Below, piece after piece: positions 16,862 to 25,532 of a stretch of DNA of 64,000 nt (position 1 is the stretch's first letter; each line of letters starts with the position of its first letter). The stretch is from Bradyrhizobium mercantei (lineage in GTDB: Bacteria; Pseudomonadota; Alphaproteobacteria; Rhizobiales; Xanthobacteraceae), in contig NZ_MKFI01000001.1 in NCBI RefSeq assembly GCF_001982635.1, positions 1,010,891-1,074,890 of the forward strand, read 5' to 3'. Made by a program: the position numbers and the translations under genes. Under the pieces are notes generated by a model that saw only the letters and a program-made list of their open reading frames with translations, was not told where the DNA came from and searched no databases.

Positions 16862-16898
16862 TTAGGCCAGATCCGACTTGCTAAGCGAGGTCCGACTT
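16862..16898. repeat. Tandem duplication of the coxS C-terminal codons
   Basis: On the minus strand 16898-16881 reads AAGTCGGACCTCGCTTAG, the last codons of coxS (Lys-Ser-Asp-Leu-Ala-stop). After one base, 16879-16862 reads AAGTCGGATCTGGCCTAA, which encodes the same five residues and a stop. All four differences are at third positions. Confidence 0.9.
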
Positions 16899-17366
16899 GG
16901 CCATCGCCTTGGCGCCGGCGGCGATCGAGGCAACGATGTTCTGGTAGCCGGTGCAGCGGCACAGATTGCCTTCCAGCTCCTCGCGGATCACCTCGTCGGA
17001 GAGCTCGTGGCCCTTGCGATGGACCAGGTCGACCGCGGTCATGATCATGCCCGGCGTGCAGAAGCCGCACTGCAGGCCGTGATGCTCGCGGAAGGCCTCC
17101 TGCATCGGATGCAGCGGCGCGCCATCGGCAGCCAGCCCCTCGATGGTCTTGACCTCATGACCGTCGGCCATCACCGCGAGCGTCGTGCATGACTTCACCG
17201 CCTTGCCGTCCAGGTGCACGACGCAGGCGCCGCACTGCGAGGTGTCGCAGCCGACATGGGTGCCTGTCAGCCGCAGGTTTTCGCGCAGAAACTGGACCAG
17301 AAGGGTACGGGGGTCGACATTCGCGTTAACGGGGTTGCCGTTCACGATCATTGAAATCTTGGCCAT
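16881..17366 (-). CDS. coxS: 2Fe-2S small subunit of a CO dehydrogenase/xanthine dehydrogenase-type enzyme
   Basis: 161 residues from ATG 17366 ([17 protein letters not shown]), typical for CoxS. The plant-type ferredoxin cluster cysteines are in [18 protein letters not shown] and KSCTTL. The second cluster domain has [12 protein letters not shown] and [13 protein letters not shown]. Both 2Fe-2S clusters therefore look intact and should pass electrons from a molybdenum subunit to CoxM. Follows coxG and precedes coxM on the same strand. The 3' end is followed by a near-copy of its own tail. Confidence 0.94.
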   Translation of the reverse strand: MAKISMIVNGNPVNANVDPRTLLVQFLRENLRLTGTHVGCDTSQCGACVVHLDGKAVKSCTTLAVMADGHEVKTIEGLAADGAPLHPMQEAFREHHGLQCGFCTPGMIMTAVDLVHRKGHELSDEVIREELEGNLCRCTGYQNIVASIAAGAKAMAKSDLA

Positions 17367-17521
17367 CAGCACTCTCTTATCTGCGCCACCGCATATCGGC
17401 GAAGCAGGCGGTTTAAAATCATTCCAGACGGCATAATATGGGCGCGCCCCGCGATGGGCAACCTTTGGAGCCACCCATCCAGAGCATGGCCGGGCCTGAA
17501 TGATCCGGCCCGTGAGCGGGG

Positions 17522-17968
17522 CTAACCCTGCACCGCCTTGGCGAAATTTGCAAAGAATTCATCGGCCAGCTTCTTGGCGGCACCGTTGATCAGGCGCTGG
17601 CCGAGCTGGGCGAGCTTGCCGCCGATCTGCGCCTCCACGTTGTAGCTCAGAAGCGTGCCGCCATCCTTGTCGGCGAGGCCGACGGTGGCGCCACCCTTGG
17701 CGAAGCCGGCGACCCCGCCCTCGCCTTCACCCGAGATCTTGTAGCCGTTCGGCGGATCGAGATCGCTCAATGTGACCTTGCCCTTGAAGCGGGCAGAGAC
17801 CGGGCCGACCTTCATCTTGGCGGTGGCGCGGAAGCCGCCTTCGTCGGTCTTCTCCAGCTCTTCGCAGCCGGGAATGCAGGCCTTCAGCACTTCGGGATCG
17901 TTGAGCTTGTCCCACACAGCCTGGCGCGGCGCTGCAAGCTGGACTTCGCCGGTCATTGTCATGGCCAT
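17522..17968 (-). CDS. coxG: CoxG-like SRPBCC-family protein
   Basis: 148 residues from ATG 17968, chosen because GAGGAGG lies six bases upstream. The START/SRPBCC fold is seen in [34 protein letters not shown] and the long C-terminal helix [20 protein letters not shown]. CoxG family members are thought to anchor or assist CO dehydrogenase at the cytoplasmic membrane. It heads the minus-strand operon coxG-coxS-coxM-coxD-coxE-xdhC-xdhC-mocA, 155 bases upstream of coxS. It is divergent from pcaB. Confidence 0.9.
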   Translation of the reverse strand: MAMTMTGEVQLAAPRQAVWDKLNDPEVLKACIPGCEELEKTDEGGFRATAKMKVGPVSARFKGKVTLSDLDPPNGYKISGEGEGGVAGFAKGGATVGLADKDGGTLLSYNVEAQIGGKLAQLGQRLINGAAKKLADEFFANFAKAVQG

Positions 17969-18180
17969 GGGGGACCTCCTCGATCGCAAGAAACCTTTTC
18001 CCCCAAGTAAAGCAGCCCGGGCGCAAAGGAAAGGGCACCTTCGGAGGATGAGCGATGCATATTCGCAACCGCAGCAAGCCGAGCGCGCCGTTCACGAAAT
18101 CGCGCACGACGCCTGCTTGAAAATGGCGCAGGCGCCCCGGGCATTGGCATCTGTGCGCGACAGTGGTTAGGTCGCGCGCC

Positions 18181-19536
18181 ATGAGCACAGCCCTCTCCCC
18201 TCTGCTTGCCCCGATGCTGTCGAGCGCCGCGATGCGCGCGGTGTGCGACGACGCCACCACCCTGCAAAACATGCTGGATTTCGAGGCCGCGCTGGCCCGC
18301 GCCGAAGTGGCCTGCGGTGTGATTCCCGCGGCAGCCGCGGGACCGATCGCGAACTCCTGCAAGGCCGAATCATTCGACCTCGCCGCGCTGGCCGACGCCG
18401 CGACGCGGTCCGGCAATCTGGCGATCCCGCTGGTGAAGGCCCTGACCGCTGACGTCGCCAAGTCCGATGCCGAGGCTGCGCGCTATGTGCATTGGGGCGC
18501 GACCAGCCAGGACGTGATCGACACCGCGACGATGCTGTCGCTGCGCGCCGGCATCGATGCGCTGCTCGCCGACCTCGACCGCGCCGTCACCGGTTTTGCC
18601 AAGCTTGCGCGCGCCCATCGCGATACCGCCGTGGTGGCGCGGACCTGGCTGCAGCACGCGCTGCCGATGCCGTTCGGCCTGAAGCTCGCCGAATATGCCG
18701 CGGCCCTGCACCGCTCCCGCAAGCGCTTGCTGCGCCTGCGCCGCGAGACGCTGGCCCTGCAATTCGGCGGCGCCGCCGGCACGCTCGCCGCGCTCGGCGA
18801 CAAGGGCCTCGCGGTCGCGGCAGCGCTTGCGAAGGAATTGGACCTGCCGTTGCCGGATGCGCCCTGGCACACCCACCGCGACCGCATCGCCGAGGCCGCG
18901 TCTGGCTTCGCGATCCTCGCCGGCAGCTGCGGCAAGATCGCGCGCGACATTTCGCTGATGATGCAGACCGATGTCGGCGAGGCCTTCGAGCCTGCGGGCG
19001 CCGGCCGCGGCGGCTCCTCCACCATGCCGCACAAGCGCAACCCGGTTGCCGCCGCGAGCGCGCTCGGCGCCGCGACCATGGCGCCGAACCTTACTGCCAC
19101 GATCTTCGCCGCGCAGGTGCAGGACCATGAGCGCAGCGCCGGACCGTGGCACGCGGAATGGCCGACCTTGCCGGGCCTGATGCTGGTGACGTCAGGGGCG
19201 CTCGCTGCGATCGTCGATCTCGCCGAAGGGCTCGAGGTCGATGCGGCGCGCATGCGCAGCAATCTCGATGCGACGCATGGGCTGATCATGGCGGAAGCCG
19301 TCACCTTTGCGCTCGCCGACAAGATCGGCAAGAGCGACGCCCATCATGTGATCGAAGCCGCGAGCAAGACAGCGGTCGCGGAGAAGAAGCATCTGCGCGA
19401 CGTGCTGGCGGCGGATGCCAAGGTCACCGCGCATCTCGATGCGAAGAGAATCGCGGAACTGTTCGAGCCGATGGCCTATCAGGGCGCCTCGCAGACGCTG
19501 ATTGATCGGCTGCTGGCTTCGCTTGCTGAGAAATAG
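18181..19536 (+). CDS. pcaB: 3-carboxy-cis,cis-muconate cycloisomerase
   Basis: About 451 residues from ATG 18181. Member of the fumarase/aspartase superfamily: HWGATSQDVIDTATM, TWLQHALPMPFGLKLAEY and the signature GRGGSSTMPHKRNPVA. PcaB converts beta-carboxy-cis,cis-muconate to gamma-carboxymuconolactone in the protocatechuate branch of the beta-ketoadipate pathway, in the cytosol. Assignment rests on length, on similarity to CMLE over adenylosuccinate lyase, and on the genes that follow, pcaD and pcaC. The adjacent ring-cleavage genes pcaGH are not in the window. Confidence 0.92.
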   Translation: MSTALSPLLAPMLSSAAMRAVCDDATTLQNMLDFEAALARAEVACGVIPAAAAGPIANSCKAESFDLAALADAATRSGNLAIPLVKALTADVAKSDAEAARYVHWGATSQDVIDTATMLSLRAGIDALLADLDRAVTGFAKLARAHRDTAVVARTWLQHALPMPFGLKLAEYAAALHRSRKRLLRLRRETLALQFGGAAGTLAALGDKGLAVAAALAKELDLPLPDAPWHTHRDRIAEAASGFAILAGSCGKIARDISLMMQTDVGEAFEPAGAGRGGSSTMPHKRNPVAAASALGAATMAPNLTATIFAAQVQDHERSAGPWHAEWPTLPGLMLVTSGALAAIVDLAEGLEVDAARMRSNLDATHGLIMAEAVTFALADKIGKSDAHHVIEAASKTAVAEKKHLRDVLAADAKVTAHLDAKRIAELFEPMAYQGASQTLIDRLLASLAEK

Positions 19537-19542
19537 CGAGAT

Positions 19543-19625
19543 GTCATTGCCGAGCTTGACCCGGCAATCCATCATCGCAAGGAAATTCATTTTCGATGGA
19601 TGCGCGGATCAAGTCCGCGCATGAC
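19543..19625. repeat. Intergenic repeat filling the pcaB-pcaD gap
   Basis: Starts GTCATTGCCGAGCTTGACCC and ends TCAAGTCCGCGCATGAC, with inner pieces CAATCCATC and GATGGATGC in inverted order. It occupies nearly all of the gap between pcaB and pcaD and will be present in their mRNA. Confidence 0.7.
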
Positions 19626-19640
19626 AGAAGGGTAAAGCCA

Positions 19641-20423
19641 ATGCCGATGATCAACGCCGACGGGTGCCTGCTCAACGTCCAGGTGGACGGCCGCGACGGC
19701 GGACCGACCTTGATGCTGTCGAACTCGCTCGGCTGCACCCTGCAGATGTGGGAGCCGCAGATGAAGGCGCTGACGCAGATGTTCCGCGTCATCCGCTACG
19801 ACCGCCGCGGTCACGGCAAGTCGGGCGTGCCCGCCGGGCCCTACTCCATGGAACGGTTCGGCCGCGATGTGCTCGCGATCCTCGACGACCTCAACATCGA
19901 GAAGGTGCATTGGTGCGGCCTGTCGATGGGCGGCATGGTCGGGCAATGGCTCGGCGCCAACGCCCCCGAAAGGTTCGGCAAGATCATCCTCGCCAACACC
20001 GCCTGCTACTATCCCGATCCGACCAACTGGCTGAACCGCATCAAGGCGGTGAAGGAAGGCGGCATCGCCGCGGTCGCCGACACCGTGATCGCGGGCTGGC
20101 TGACCGCTGATTTCCGCGAGCGCGAGCCGGAGACCGCGGCGCGCATGAAGGCCATGCTGCTGGCCTCGCCCGTCGAGGGCTATCTCGCCTGCTGCGAGGC
20201 GCTGTCGACGCTCGACCAGCGCGCGCTGCTGCCCAGGATCAAGAGCCCGACGCTGGTGATCGCAGGCAAGCAGGACATGGCGACGCCGGTGTCGGCGGGT
20301 GAAATGATCCGCAGCGGCATTCCCGGCGCCAGCATGACGCTGCTCGATGCCGCGCATATTTCCAATGTCGAGCAGTCGCACGCCTTCACCGAAGCCGTGG
20401 TCGGCTTCCTGACGCAACGCTAA
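19641..20423 (+). CDS. pcaD: 3-oxoadipate enol-lactonase
   Basis: 260 residues from ATG 19641. Alpha/beta hydrolase with oxyanion region LMLSNSLGCTLQMW, nucleophile elbow WCGLSMGGMVGQWLG (Ser), acid in VIAGKQDMATP and catalytic histidine in LLDAAHISNVEQS. It hydrolyses 3-oxoadipate enol-lactone to 3-oxoadipate, the step after PcaC. Placed between pcaB and pcaC on the same strand; all three are probably one transcript. Tight similarity to PcaD in RYDRRGHGKSGVPAGPY supports the specific name. Confidence 0.92.
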   Translation: MPMINADGCLLNVQVDGRDGGPTLMLSNSLGCTLQMWEPQMKALTQMFRVIRYDRRGHGKSGVPAGPYSMERFGRDVLAILDDLNIEKVHWCGLSMGGMVGQWLGANAPERFGKIILANTACYYPDPTNWLNRIKAVKEGGIAAVADTVIAGWLTADFREREPETAARMKAMLLASPVEGYLACCEALSTLDQRALLPRIKSPTLVIAGKQDMATPVSAGEMIRSGIPGASMTLLDAAHISNVEQSHAFTEAVVGFLTQR

Positions 20424-20434
20424 CAGCCAAGAGC

Positions 20435-20516
20435 GTCATTGCGAGCGGAGCGAAGCAATCCATGTCACCGCTTGCCGAGGCATGGATTGCTTCGTCGCTT
20501 CGCTCCTCGCAATGAC
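20435..20516. repeat. 82-base inverted repeat element, copy 1
   Basis: Begins GTCATTGCGAGCGGAGCGAA and ends GCTTCGCTCCTCGCAATGAC, the arms being largely complementary (about 28 bases each around GCAATCCAT/ATGGATTGC). Copy 2 of the same length is at 30923-31004. It fills the pcaD-pcaC gap. Confidence 0.9.
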
Positions 20517-20530
20517 AAGAGGAGACATCA

Positions 20531-20923
20531 ATGGACGACAACCAACGCCGCGACGACGGCATGACACAACGCCGCAAGGTGCTGGGCAATGAATGGGTCG
20601 ACAAGTCGATCAAGAACCGCAACGCGTTCAACACCGACTTCCAGGACCTGATCACGCGCTACGCGTGGGGCGACATCTGGACCCGGCCGCATTTCGATCA
20701 CCGCACGCGCCGCGTGCTCGTGATCGGCACCATGGTCGCACTCGGCCAGTGGGACGAATTCCGCCTGCATGTGCGCGCGGCGCTGGCCGAAGGCGACTTC
20801 ACGCCCGACGACATCAAGGAGATCCTGCTGCAACAGGCGATCTATTGCGGCGTGCCCGCGGCCAATCACGCCGTCAAGGAAGCCGGCGCGATCATTGCCG
20901 AGCTAGGGCTGCTGAAGGGATAG
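20531..20923 (+). CDS. pcaC: 4-carboxymuconolactone decarboxylase
   Basis: 130 residues, usual length for PcaC. Carboxymuconolactone decarboxylase fold, with RRKVLGNEWVDKSIKNRNAF, YAWGDIWTRPHFDHRTRRVL and the conserved AIYCGVPAANHAVKEA. It decarboxylates gamma-carboxymuconolactone to 3-oxoadipate enol-lactone, the substrate of PcaD. Last gene of pcaB-D-C; its 3' end overlaps the 3' end of the convergent membrane protein gene by 21 bases. Confidence 0.93.
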   Translation: MDDNQRRDDGMTQRRKVLGNEWVDKSIKNRNAFNTDFQDLITRYAWGDIWTRPHFDHRTRRVLVIGTMVALGQWDEFRLHVRAALAEGDFTPDDIKEILLQQAIYCGVPAANHAVKEAGAIIAELGLLKG

Positions 20924-21430
20924 TTCGCCGGCCGGCGCGCCGGTCTCGGCGGCGGGCGCCTCGGCGGTTCGCCTCGGCGAGGTCTCGAACAGCATCACGA
21001 TCGCGGTGCCGAGCAGCATCAGGAGCTCCGAGGCATGCATGCGCATCGCTTCGATCTCGCCGACCTTGGATGCCATCATCATGCTGGCGAAGCTCAGCAC
21101 GCTGCCGAGGCAGAGCGCCACCGCAAGCGCCTCGTCGCTGCCGCTGCTGCGCTTGCGCAGCGGCGAGAACGCCGCCATCGCGAGGAAGACGGCGAAGAAT
21201 GCCACCACGGTGATCCGCGCCAGCGCCAGCAGCCACGCGAGCCGCACCGTCGCCATCTTGCCGAGGTGCAGATAGTCGCTCGCATACAGCGCGATCGACA
21301 CGCTCGGCCGCTCATAGAGGCCGTGGATCGGCGACACCATGATGCTGAAGGCGATGATGGTCCAGACCGGAATGAAATAGGCCGCAAGCAGCGCGCCGTT
21401 GAAGGAGCTGATCCGCCAGTTGTTCGACAT
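20903..21430 (-). CDS. Predicted four-helix inner-membrane protein of unknown function
   Basis: 175 residues from ATG 21430 (MSNNWRISSFNGALLAAYF). Four hydrophobic segments: ALLAAYFIPVWTIIAFSIMV, LAWLLALARITVVAFFAVFL, LAVALCLGSVLSFASMMMAS and ELLMLLGTAIVMLF. A charged patch PLRKRSSGSDE separates the second and third, and the C-terminal tail is hydrophilic and alanine/proline-rich. I do not recognise a family. Convergent with and overlapping pcaC by 21 bases, otherwise single. Confidence 0.7.
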   Translation of the reverse strand: MSNNWRISSFNGALLAAYFIPVWTIIAFSIMVSPIHGLYERPSVSIALYASDYLHLGKMATVRLAWLLALARITVVAFFAVFLAMAAFSPLRKRSSGSDEALAVALCLGSVLSFASMMMASKVGEIEAMRMHASELLMLLGTAIVMLFETSPRRTAEAPAAETGAPAGELSLQQP

Positions 21431-21614
21431 TGCCGCTTCCCGTGGTTCCAGCGCCGTTTGAATCGGCGACGGTTCAGCGTGCGAGGTAACGCCGATCAAT
21501 TGCCGGCGGCAATTTAAACCCTTTGTTTACCTTAACTGCCTGGGGATTGCTGGGGACAGCAGGGCGCCGGAGCCACCCTGCTCCGTGAAGATGTTTCGTC
21601 CTGAGACGATTGGT

Positions 21615-23000
21615 TCAGCACTCGGTCACGGCCGCGGCAGTCCGATACCGAACACCGATCGCACTCACAAGGCATCCGATCGTCAGCGCTACACCGGCGA
21701 GCAGCAAGGCAAGGTGCATCCCGCCGAGAAATCCATGGGGTTCTGCAACCAGCGATCCGAACACGCCGACGCCGATCACGCCCCCGGTCTGGCGCGCCGC
21801 ATTCAGCACACCGGACGCGATGCCGGCCCGCTGCTTCTCGACGCTGGTCAGGACCGCAACCGTCATCGAAGGCACAGTCATGGCCACGCCGATCCCGGCG
21901 GCGAGCAATGGACCGACGATGGTGACGTAGGACGTGCCCGCATCGGTGCCGGCAAGCGCAAAGTAGCCGAAGGCAGCGAGCGCCTGCCCCAGCGCCATCG
22001 GCAATCTCGGACCGAAGCGCGCCGTGAAGGCGCCGGCGGCAAGATTGGCGATCGTCACCAGCGCGGTCATCGGCAGGAAAGCAAGACCGGTGACGAGCGG
22101 TGAGTAGCCCTTGGTCGCCTGGAAGAACAGGCTGAGCACGAACATCAGGCCGTAATAGGCGAAATTGGTGAGCAGCCCGACGAGCGAGGCGGCGCCGACG
22201 GCCGGCGTCGAAAACAACGACAGCGGCAGCATCGGATCGGCGCTGCGTGCCTCCGCCAGCAGGAACGATGCCGCAGCCATGGCGAACACGGCAAAGCCGG
22301 CAACGACAAGCGGATGGGTCCAGCCGAGCCCGCCGCTCTCGATGAAACCGAAGGTAAGTCCCGCAAGGCCGACGATGGCAAGGACCTGACCGAGCGGATC
22401 CAGGCCACGCCCCGCCGTACGTGAACCCGACGGCGCATAGCCCAGCGTGATCCACAGCCCGATGACGCCGAGCGGAATGTTGAGAAAGAAGATGCTCGGC
22501 CAGCCCAGGCGATCGACCATCACGCCGCCGACGACGGGACCTGCCGCCAGAGCGAGGCCACCAACGCCGGCCCAGATGCTTACTGCCCGCGCACGATCGG
22601 CTGCATCGGGGAAACTGGCGCTGACCAAGGCGAGCGAAGCCGGCACGCAGAGCGCGGCACCGACGCCTTGCACGACGCGGCCCGCGACGAGCACGGAGAT
22701 GCTTGCCGCACAACCGCAGACCAGCGACGCCGCGGTGAACAGGGCAAAGCCGCTGACGAAGATCGGCTTGGCACCGAAGCGATCGGCCAGCGCGCCGCCC
22801 GTCAGCAGCAGGCTGGCGAACACCAGCGTGTAGGCGTTGACGACCCATTGCAGACCGCTGACATCGGTCTCGAGCGCGACCTTGATCCGTTCCAGCGCGA
22901 CGTTCACCACGGTCACGTCGAGAATGATGAGCAGGAAGCCCAGGCTCGTGGCGATCAGGGTCAGTCGCGACGCGGTCTTGTCGACTTTCGAATTCGGCAT
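21615..23000 (-). CDS. MFS drug:proton antiporter, DHA2 (14-TMS) type
   Basis: About 461 residues from ATG 23000. Motif D1 LDVTVVNVALERIKVAL in TM1 and motif A LTGGALADRFGAKPIFV mark the DHA2 (EmrB/QacA-like) family; motif C lies in VGGLALAAGPVVGGVMVDRL. Fourteen hydrophobic helices are expected. Efflux of toxic organic compounds is the usual role. It is divergent from a LysR regulator with a 141-base gap, which suggests that the LysR protein controls it. No membrane-fusion partner is adjacent. Confidence 0.9.
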   Translation of the reverse strand: MPNSKVDKTASRLTLIATSLGFLLIILDVTVVNVALERIKVALETDVSGLQWVVNAYTLVFASLLLTGGALADRFGAKPIFVSGFALFTAASLVCGCAASISVLVAGRVVQGVGAALCVPASLALVSASFPDAADRARAVSIWAGVGGLALAAGPVVGGVMVDRLGWPSIFFLNIPLGVIGLWITLGYAPSGSRTAGRGLDPLGQVLAIVGLAGLTFGFIESGGLGWTHPLVVAGFAVFAMAAASFLLAEARSADPMLPLSLFSTPAVGAASLVGLLTNFAYYGLMFVLSLFFQATKGYSPLVTGLAFLPMTALVTIANLAAGAFTARFGPRLPMALGQALAAFGYFALAGTDAGTSYVTIVGPLLAAGIGVAMTVPSMTVAVLTSVEKQRAGIASGVLNAARQTGGVIGVGVFGSLVAEPHGFLGGMHLALLLAGVALTIGCLVSAIGVRYRTAAAVTEC

Positions 23001-23141
23001 CAGGGGCAAGCTCCAGGGGCGTTTCAACGGGAGCGCCGCTCGTTCCGCCGAACCGCTGGTTCGCCCCGGAATGCACTGTATTGCTCATATAAATTTGATA
23101 AACTGCCGATCTGTTGGGTCACTCTCCAGGAAAACTTGGCA

Positions 23142-24044
23142 ATGGATGTCCTGCGGGCCATGGGCCTCTTTGTTCGCGTCGTCGACACCGGCAGCCTGAC
23201 GGCCGCTGCGGCCGCATGCGACCTCTCGCCGACCATGGTCGGAAACCACCTTCAGGCCCTGGAGGATCGGCTCGGCACGCGGCTCATCAGCCGCACCACG
23301 CGGCGCCAGAACCTGACCGACTTCGGCAAGATCTATTACGACCGGTGCGTGGAAATCCTCGGCCTGGTCGGCGACGCGGAGGCACTGGCGCTGGAGACCC
23401 AGACCTCACCCAAGGGACGCTTGCGCATCACCGCTCCCGTCACCTTCGCCGTCGAGTGCCTGATGCCCGCGCTCGCCGACTACGCCGCAATCTATCCCGG
23501 CATCGATCTCGATCTCGTCATCACCGACGCGGTGGTCGACCTGGCGGAAGCAGGCTTCGAAGCCGCGATCCGTCTCGGCAATCTGCCGACGTCTGATCTG
23601 ATCGCCCGCCCGCTTGCCCCTTACCGGTTGATGATCTGCGCATCGCCCGACTATCTCGAACGACGCGGCACGCCGCTTCAGCCGGATGACCTGGGACGGC
23701 ACGATTGCCTGGCCTACAGCTATGGCGCGCGTTCCGAGTGGCATTCCGCGCAGGCGATCTGGCGCCTGACCGGATCGGATGGAGAGATCAACGTTCCCCT
23801 CACCTCCCGCCTCCAGGCTGACAACGCCGAAGCACTGCGCCGTGCTGCGCTCGCCGGCATGGGCATCGTCATGCTGCCGGAAATGATGTTGTCGGACGAC
23901 GTGGCGCGCAGTCGTCTGGTCCATCTGCTGGCGGACTATTCGCCGCCGGTCCGACCGACGAATCTGCTCTATCTCCGCGACCGGCACATGTCGTCCAAGC
24001 TGCGCAGCTTCATTGATTTCATGGTCGAGCGGTTCGCTGCGTGA
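23142..24044 (+). CDS. LysR-family transcriptional regulator
   Basis: 300 residues from ATG 23142 behind AGGAAAA. N-terminal winged helix (MDVLRAMGLFVRVVDTGSLT, AACDLSPTMVGNHLQALEDR, LGTRLISRTTRRQNLTDFG) and a periplasmic-binding-protein-like effector domain (about 90-295). The DHA-style spelling of the helix (DTGSLTAAAAACDLSPTMV) is of the PecT/CrgA-like LysR group, which often sits next to exporters. Divergent from the MFS gene; the shared spacer holds an AT-rich stretch ATATAAATTTGATAAA suited to promoters. Confidence 0.92.
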   Translation: MDVLRAMGLFVRVVDTGSLTAAAAACDLSPTMVGNHLQALEDRLGTRLISRTTRRQNLTDFGKIYYDRCVEILGLVGDAEALALETQTSPKGRLRITAPVTFAVECLMPALADYAAIYPGIDLDLVITDAVVDLAEAGFEAAIRLGNLPTSDLIARPLAPYRLMICASPDYLERRGTPLQPDDLGRHDCLAYSYGARSEWHSAQAIWRLTGSDGEINVPLTSRLQADNAEALRRAALAGMGIVMLPEMMLSDDVARSRLVHLLADYSPPVRPTNLLYLRDRHMSSKLRSFIDFMVERFAA

Positions 24045-24500
24045 ACCGATCAAGCGCGGCGATAGCGGATGATCGCTCGACGGCTGTCCAGCATCGCAGA
24101 TCAAGGCGCAAACAGAACAGAAAGGTCCCGCCTCGCGGCGAGATCCTTCTACAAATGTTCGTGCTCAACCTTCGTCGAACTCGCGCTGCGGATCGGGCCT
24201 CTCGCCCTGCCGGCCCGGATCCAGCTCAGGCCGGGCCTGCGCCCTTTTGCCTTCATGAAGCTGGGGACAACGCGCGCCCTCGCAGCGCGGCTGCCCGGGG
24301 AACACCGGTTCCGGCGCGATCATTGCAAGGCAGCGACGTGTCGCCCCTGTGACATCGGAACCGCACCCGCCAAAGTAGTTATGTACAAGGCCCTTTCTGC
24401 TGCTGCCACGCTGTTGCCGCCGCCGGGGTTCCGCTGTTAGAAAATACCGCGACGCGACGGATCAGGCTGCCGAGGGCCCTCGCCGCGTCATCCGCGACGT
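24045..24500. other. Intergenic region with no recognised gene
   Basis: About 450 bases between the LysR gene and the liv cluster. Open frames here have no start signals or family features that I can support. The right end passes into a repeat element just before livH. Confidence 0.5.
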
Positions 24501-24593
24501 AGCGTTTTCGAGCGAAGTGGGAACCGGTTCGCATGAAGAGTGCGCGTCCAGATCAAAGCGAGAGCCAGTTCGGTTCTCAACCGAACAGGCTCT
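24501..24593. repeat. Rhizobiales-type repeat with terminal hairpin, upstream of livH
   Basis: Begins AGCGTTTTCGAGCGAAGTGG followed by GAACCGGTTCGC, and ends with a hairpin at 24561-24593: AGAGCC and GTTCGGTT pair with AACCGAAC and GGCTCT around loop CTC. A second, shorter copy is at 58311-58363 in the other orientation. The hairpin ends 11 bases before the livH start codon. Confidence 0.8.
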
Positions 24594-24604
24594 AACGGCA
24601 GCGC

Positions 24605-25522
24605 ATGGATTATTTCGCCCAGCAACTGATCAACGGCCTCGTGCTCGGTTCGATCTACGGCCTGATCGCCATCGGCTACACGATGGTCTACGGCATCGTC
24701 GGCATGATCAACTTCGCCCATGGCGACATCTTCATGATCGGCGGCTTCATCGCGATGATCTCGTTCCTGGTGCTGGTGTCGCTCGGCCTCACCGCGATCC
24801 CGCTGATCCTGCTGATCGTGCTCTTGGTCTCGATGGTGATCACCGCGCTCTATGGCTGGACCATCGAGCGCATCGCCTACCGGCCGCTGCGCCACTCGTT
24901 CCGCCTCGCGCCGATGCTGTCGGCGATCGGCATGTCGTTCGTCCTGACCAACTTCTCGCAGGTGTCGCAGGGCGCGCGGGTCAAGCCGGTGCCGCCGATC
25001 ATCACCGGCGGCTATACGCTGCATGAAGGTTCGCAGGGCTTCGCCGTGCAGCTCTCCAATATCCAGATCGTGGTCGTGCTCGCGACCATCGTGCTGCTCG
25101 CGGTGTTCACCTGGCTGGTCTCGCGCACAAGGCTCGGCCGCGACATGCGCGCCTGCGAGCAGGATCAGACCATGGCCGCGCTGCTCGGCGTCGATGTCGA
25201 CCGCACCATCTCGATGACCTTCGTGATCGGTGCTGCGCTCGCCGCCGTCGCCGGCATGATGTACCTGCTGTATTACGGCCTGGTCGATTTCTTCATGGGC
25301 TTCGTCGCCGGCATCAAGGCATTCACCGCCGCGGTGCTCGGCGGCATCGGCTCGTTGCCGGGCGCGATGCTCGGCGGGCTCGCGATCGGCCTGATCGAGA
25401 CGTTCTGGTCGGCCTATTTCTCGGTGGAGTACAAGGACGTCGCCGCGTTCTCGATCCTGATCGTGGTGCTGATCTTCATGCCGACCGGCCTGCTTGGCCG
25501 TCCCGAAGTCGAAAAAGTCTGA
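24605..25522 (+). CDS. livH: Branched-chain amino acid-type ABC transporter permease LivH
   Basis: 305 residues, all-helical. The LivH signature is clear: YGLIAIGYTMVYGIVGMINF then AHGD, and near the end GIKAFTAAVLGGIGSLPGAM. The cytoplasmic loop LGRDMRACEQDQTMAALLGV contacts the ATPases. It forms the membrane pore with LivM. First gene of livH-livM-livG-livF, followed by a substrate-binding gene. The ribosome-binding site is weak, and a strong hairpin of a repeat element lies just upstream. Confidence 0.93.
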   Translation: MDYFAQQLINGLVLGSIYGLIAIGYTMVYGIVGMINFAHGDIFMIGGFIAMISFLVLVSLGLTAIPLILLIVLLVSMVITALYGWTIERIAYRPLRHSFRLAPMLSAIGMSFVLTNFSQVSQGARVKPVPPIITGGYTLHEGSQGFAVQLSNIQIVVVLATIVLLAVFTWLVSRTRLGRDMRACEQDQTMAALLGVDVDRTISMTFVIGAALAAVAGMMYLLYYGLVDFFMGFVAGIKAFTAAVLGGIGSLPGAMLGGLAIGLIETFWSAYFSVEYKDVAAFSILIVVLIFMPTGLLGRPEVEKV

Positions 25523-25532
25523 CAGGCACTTC

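Noticed and set aside
24069..24440. 123-codon plus-strand frame upstream of livH
   Set aside because: No ribosome-binding site and no recognisable family; left as intergenic.
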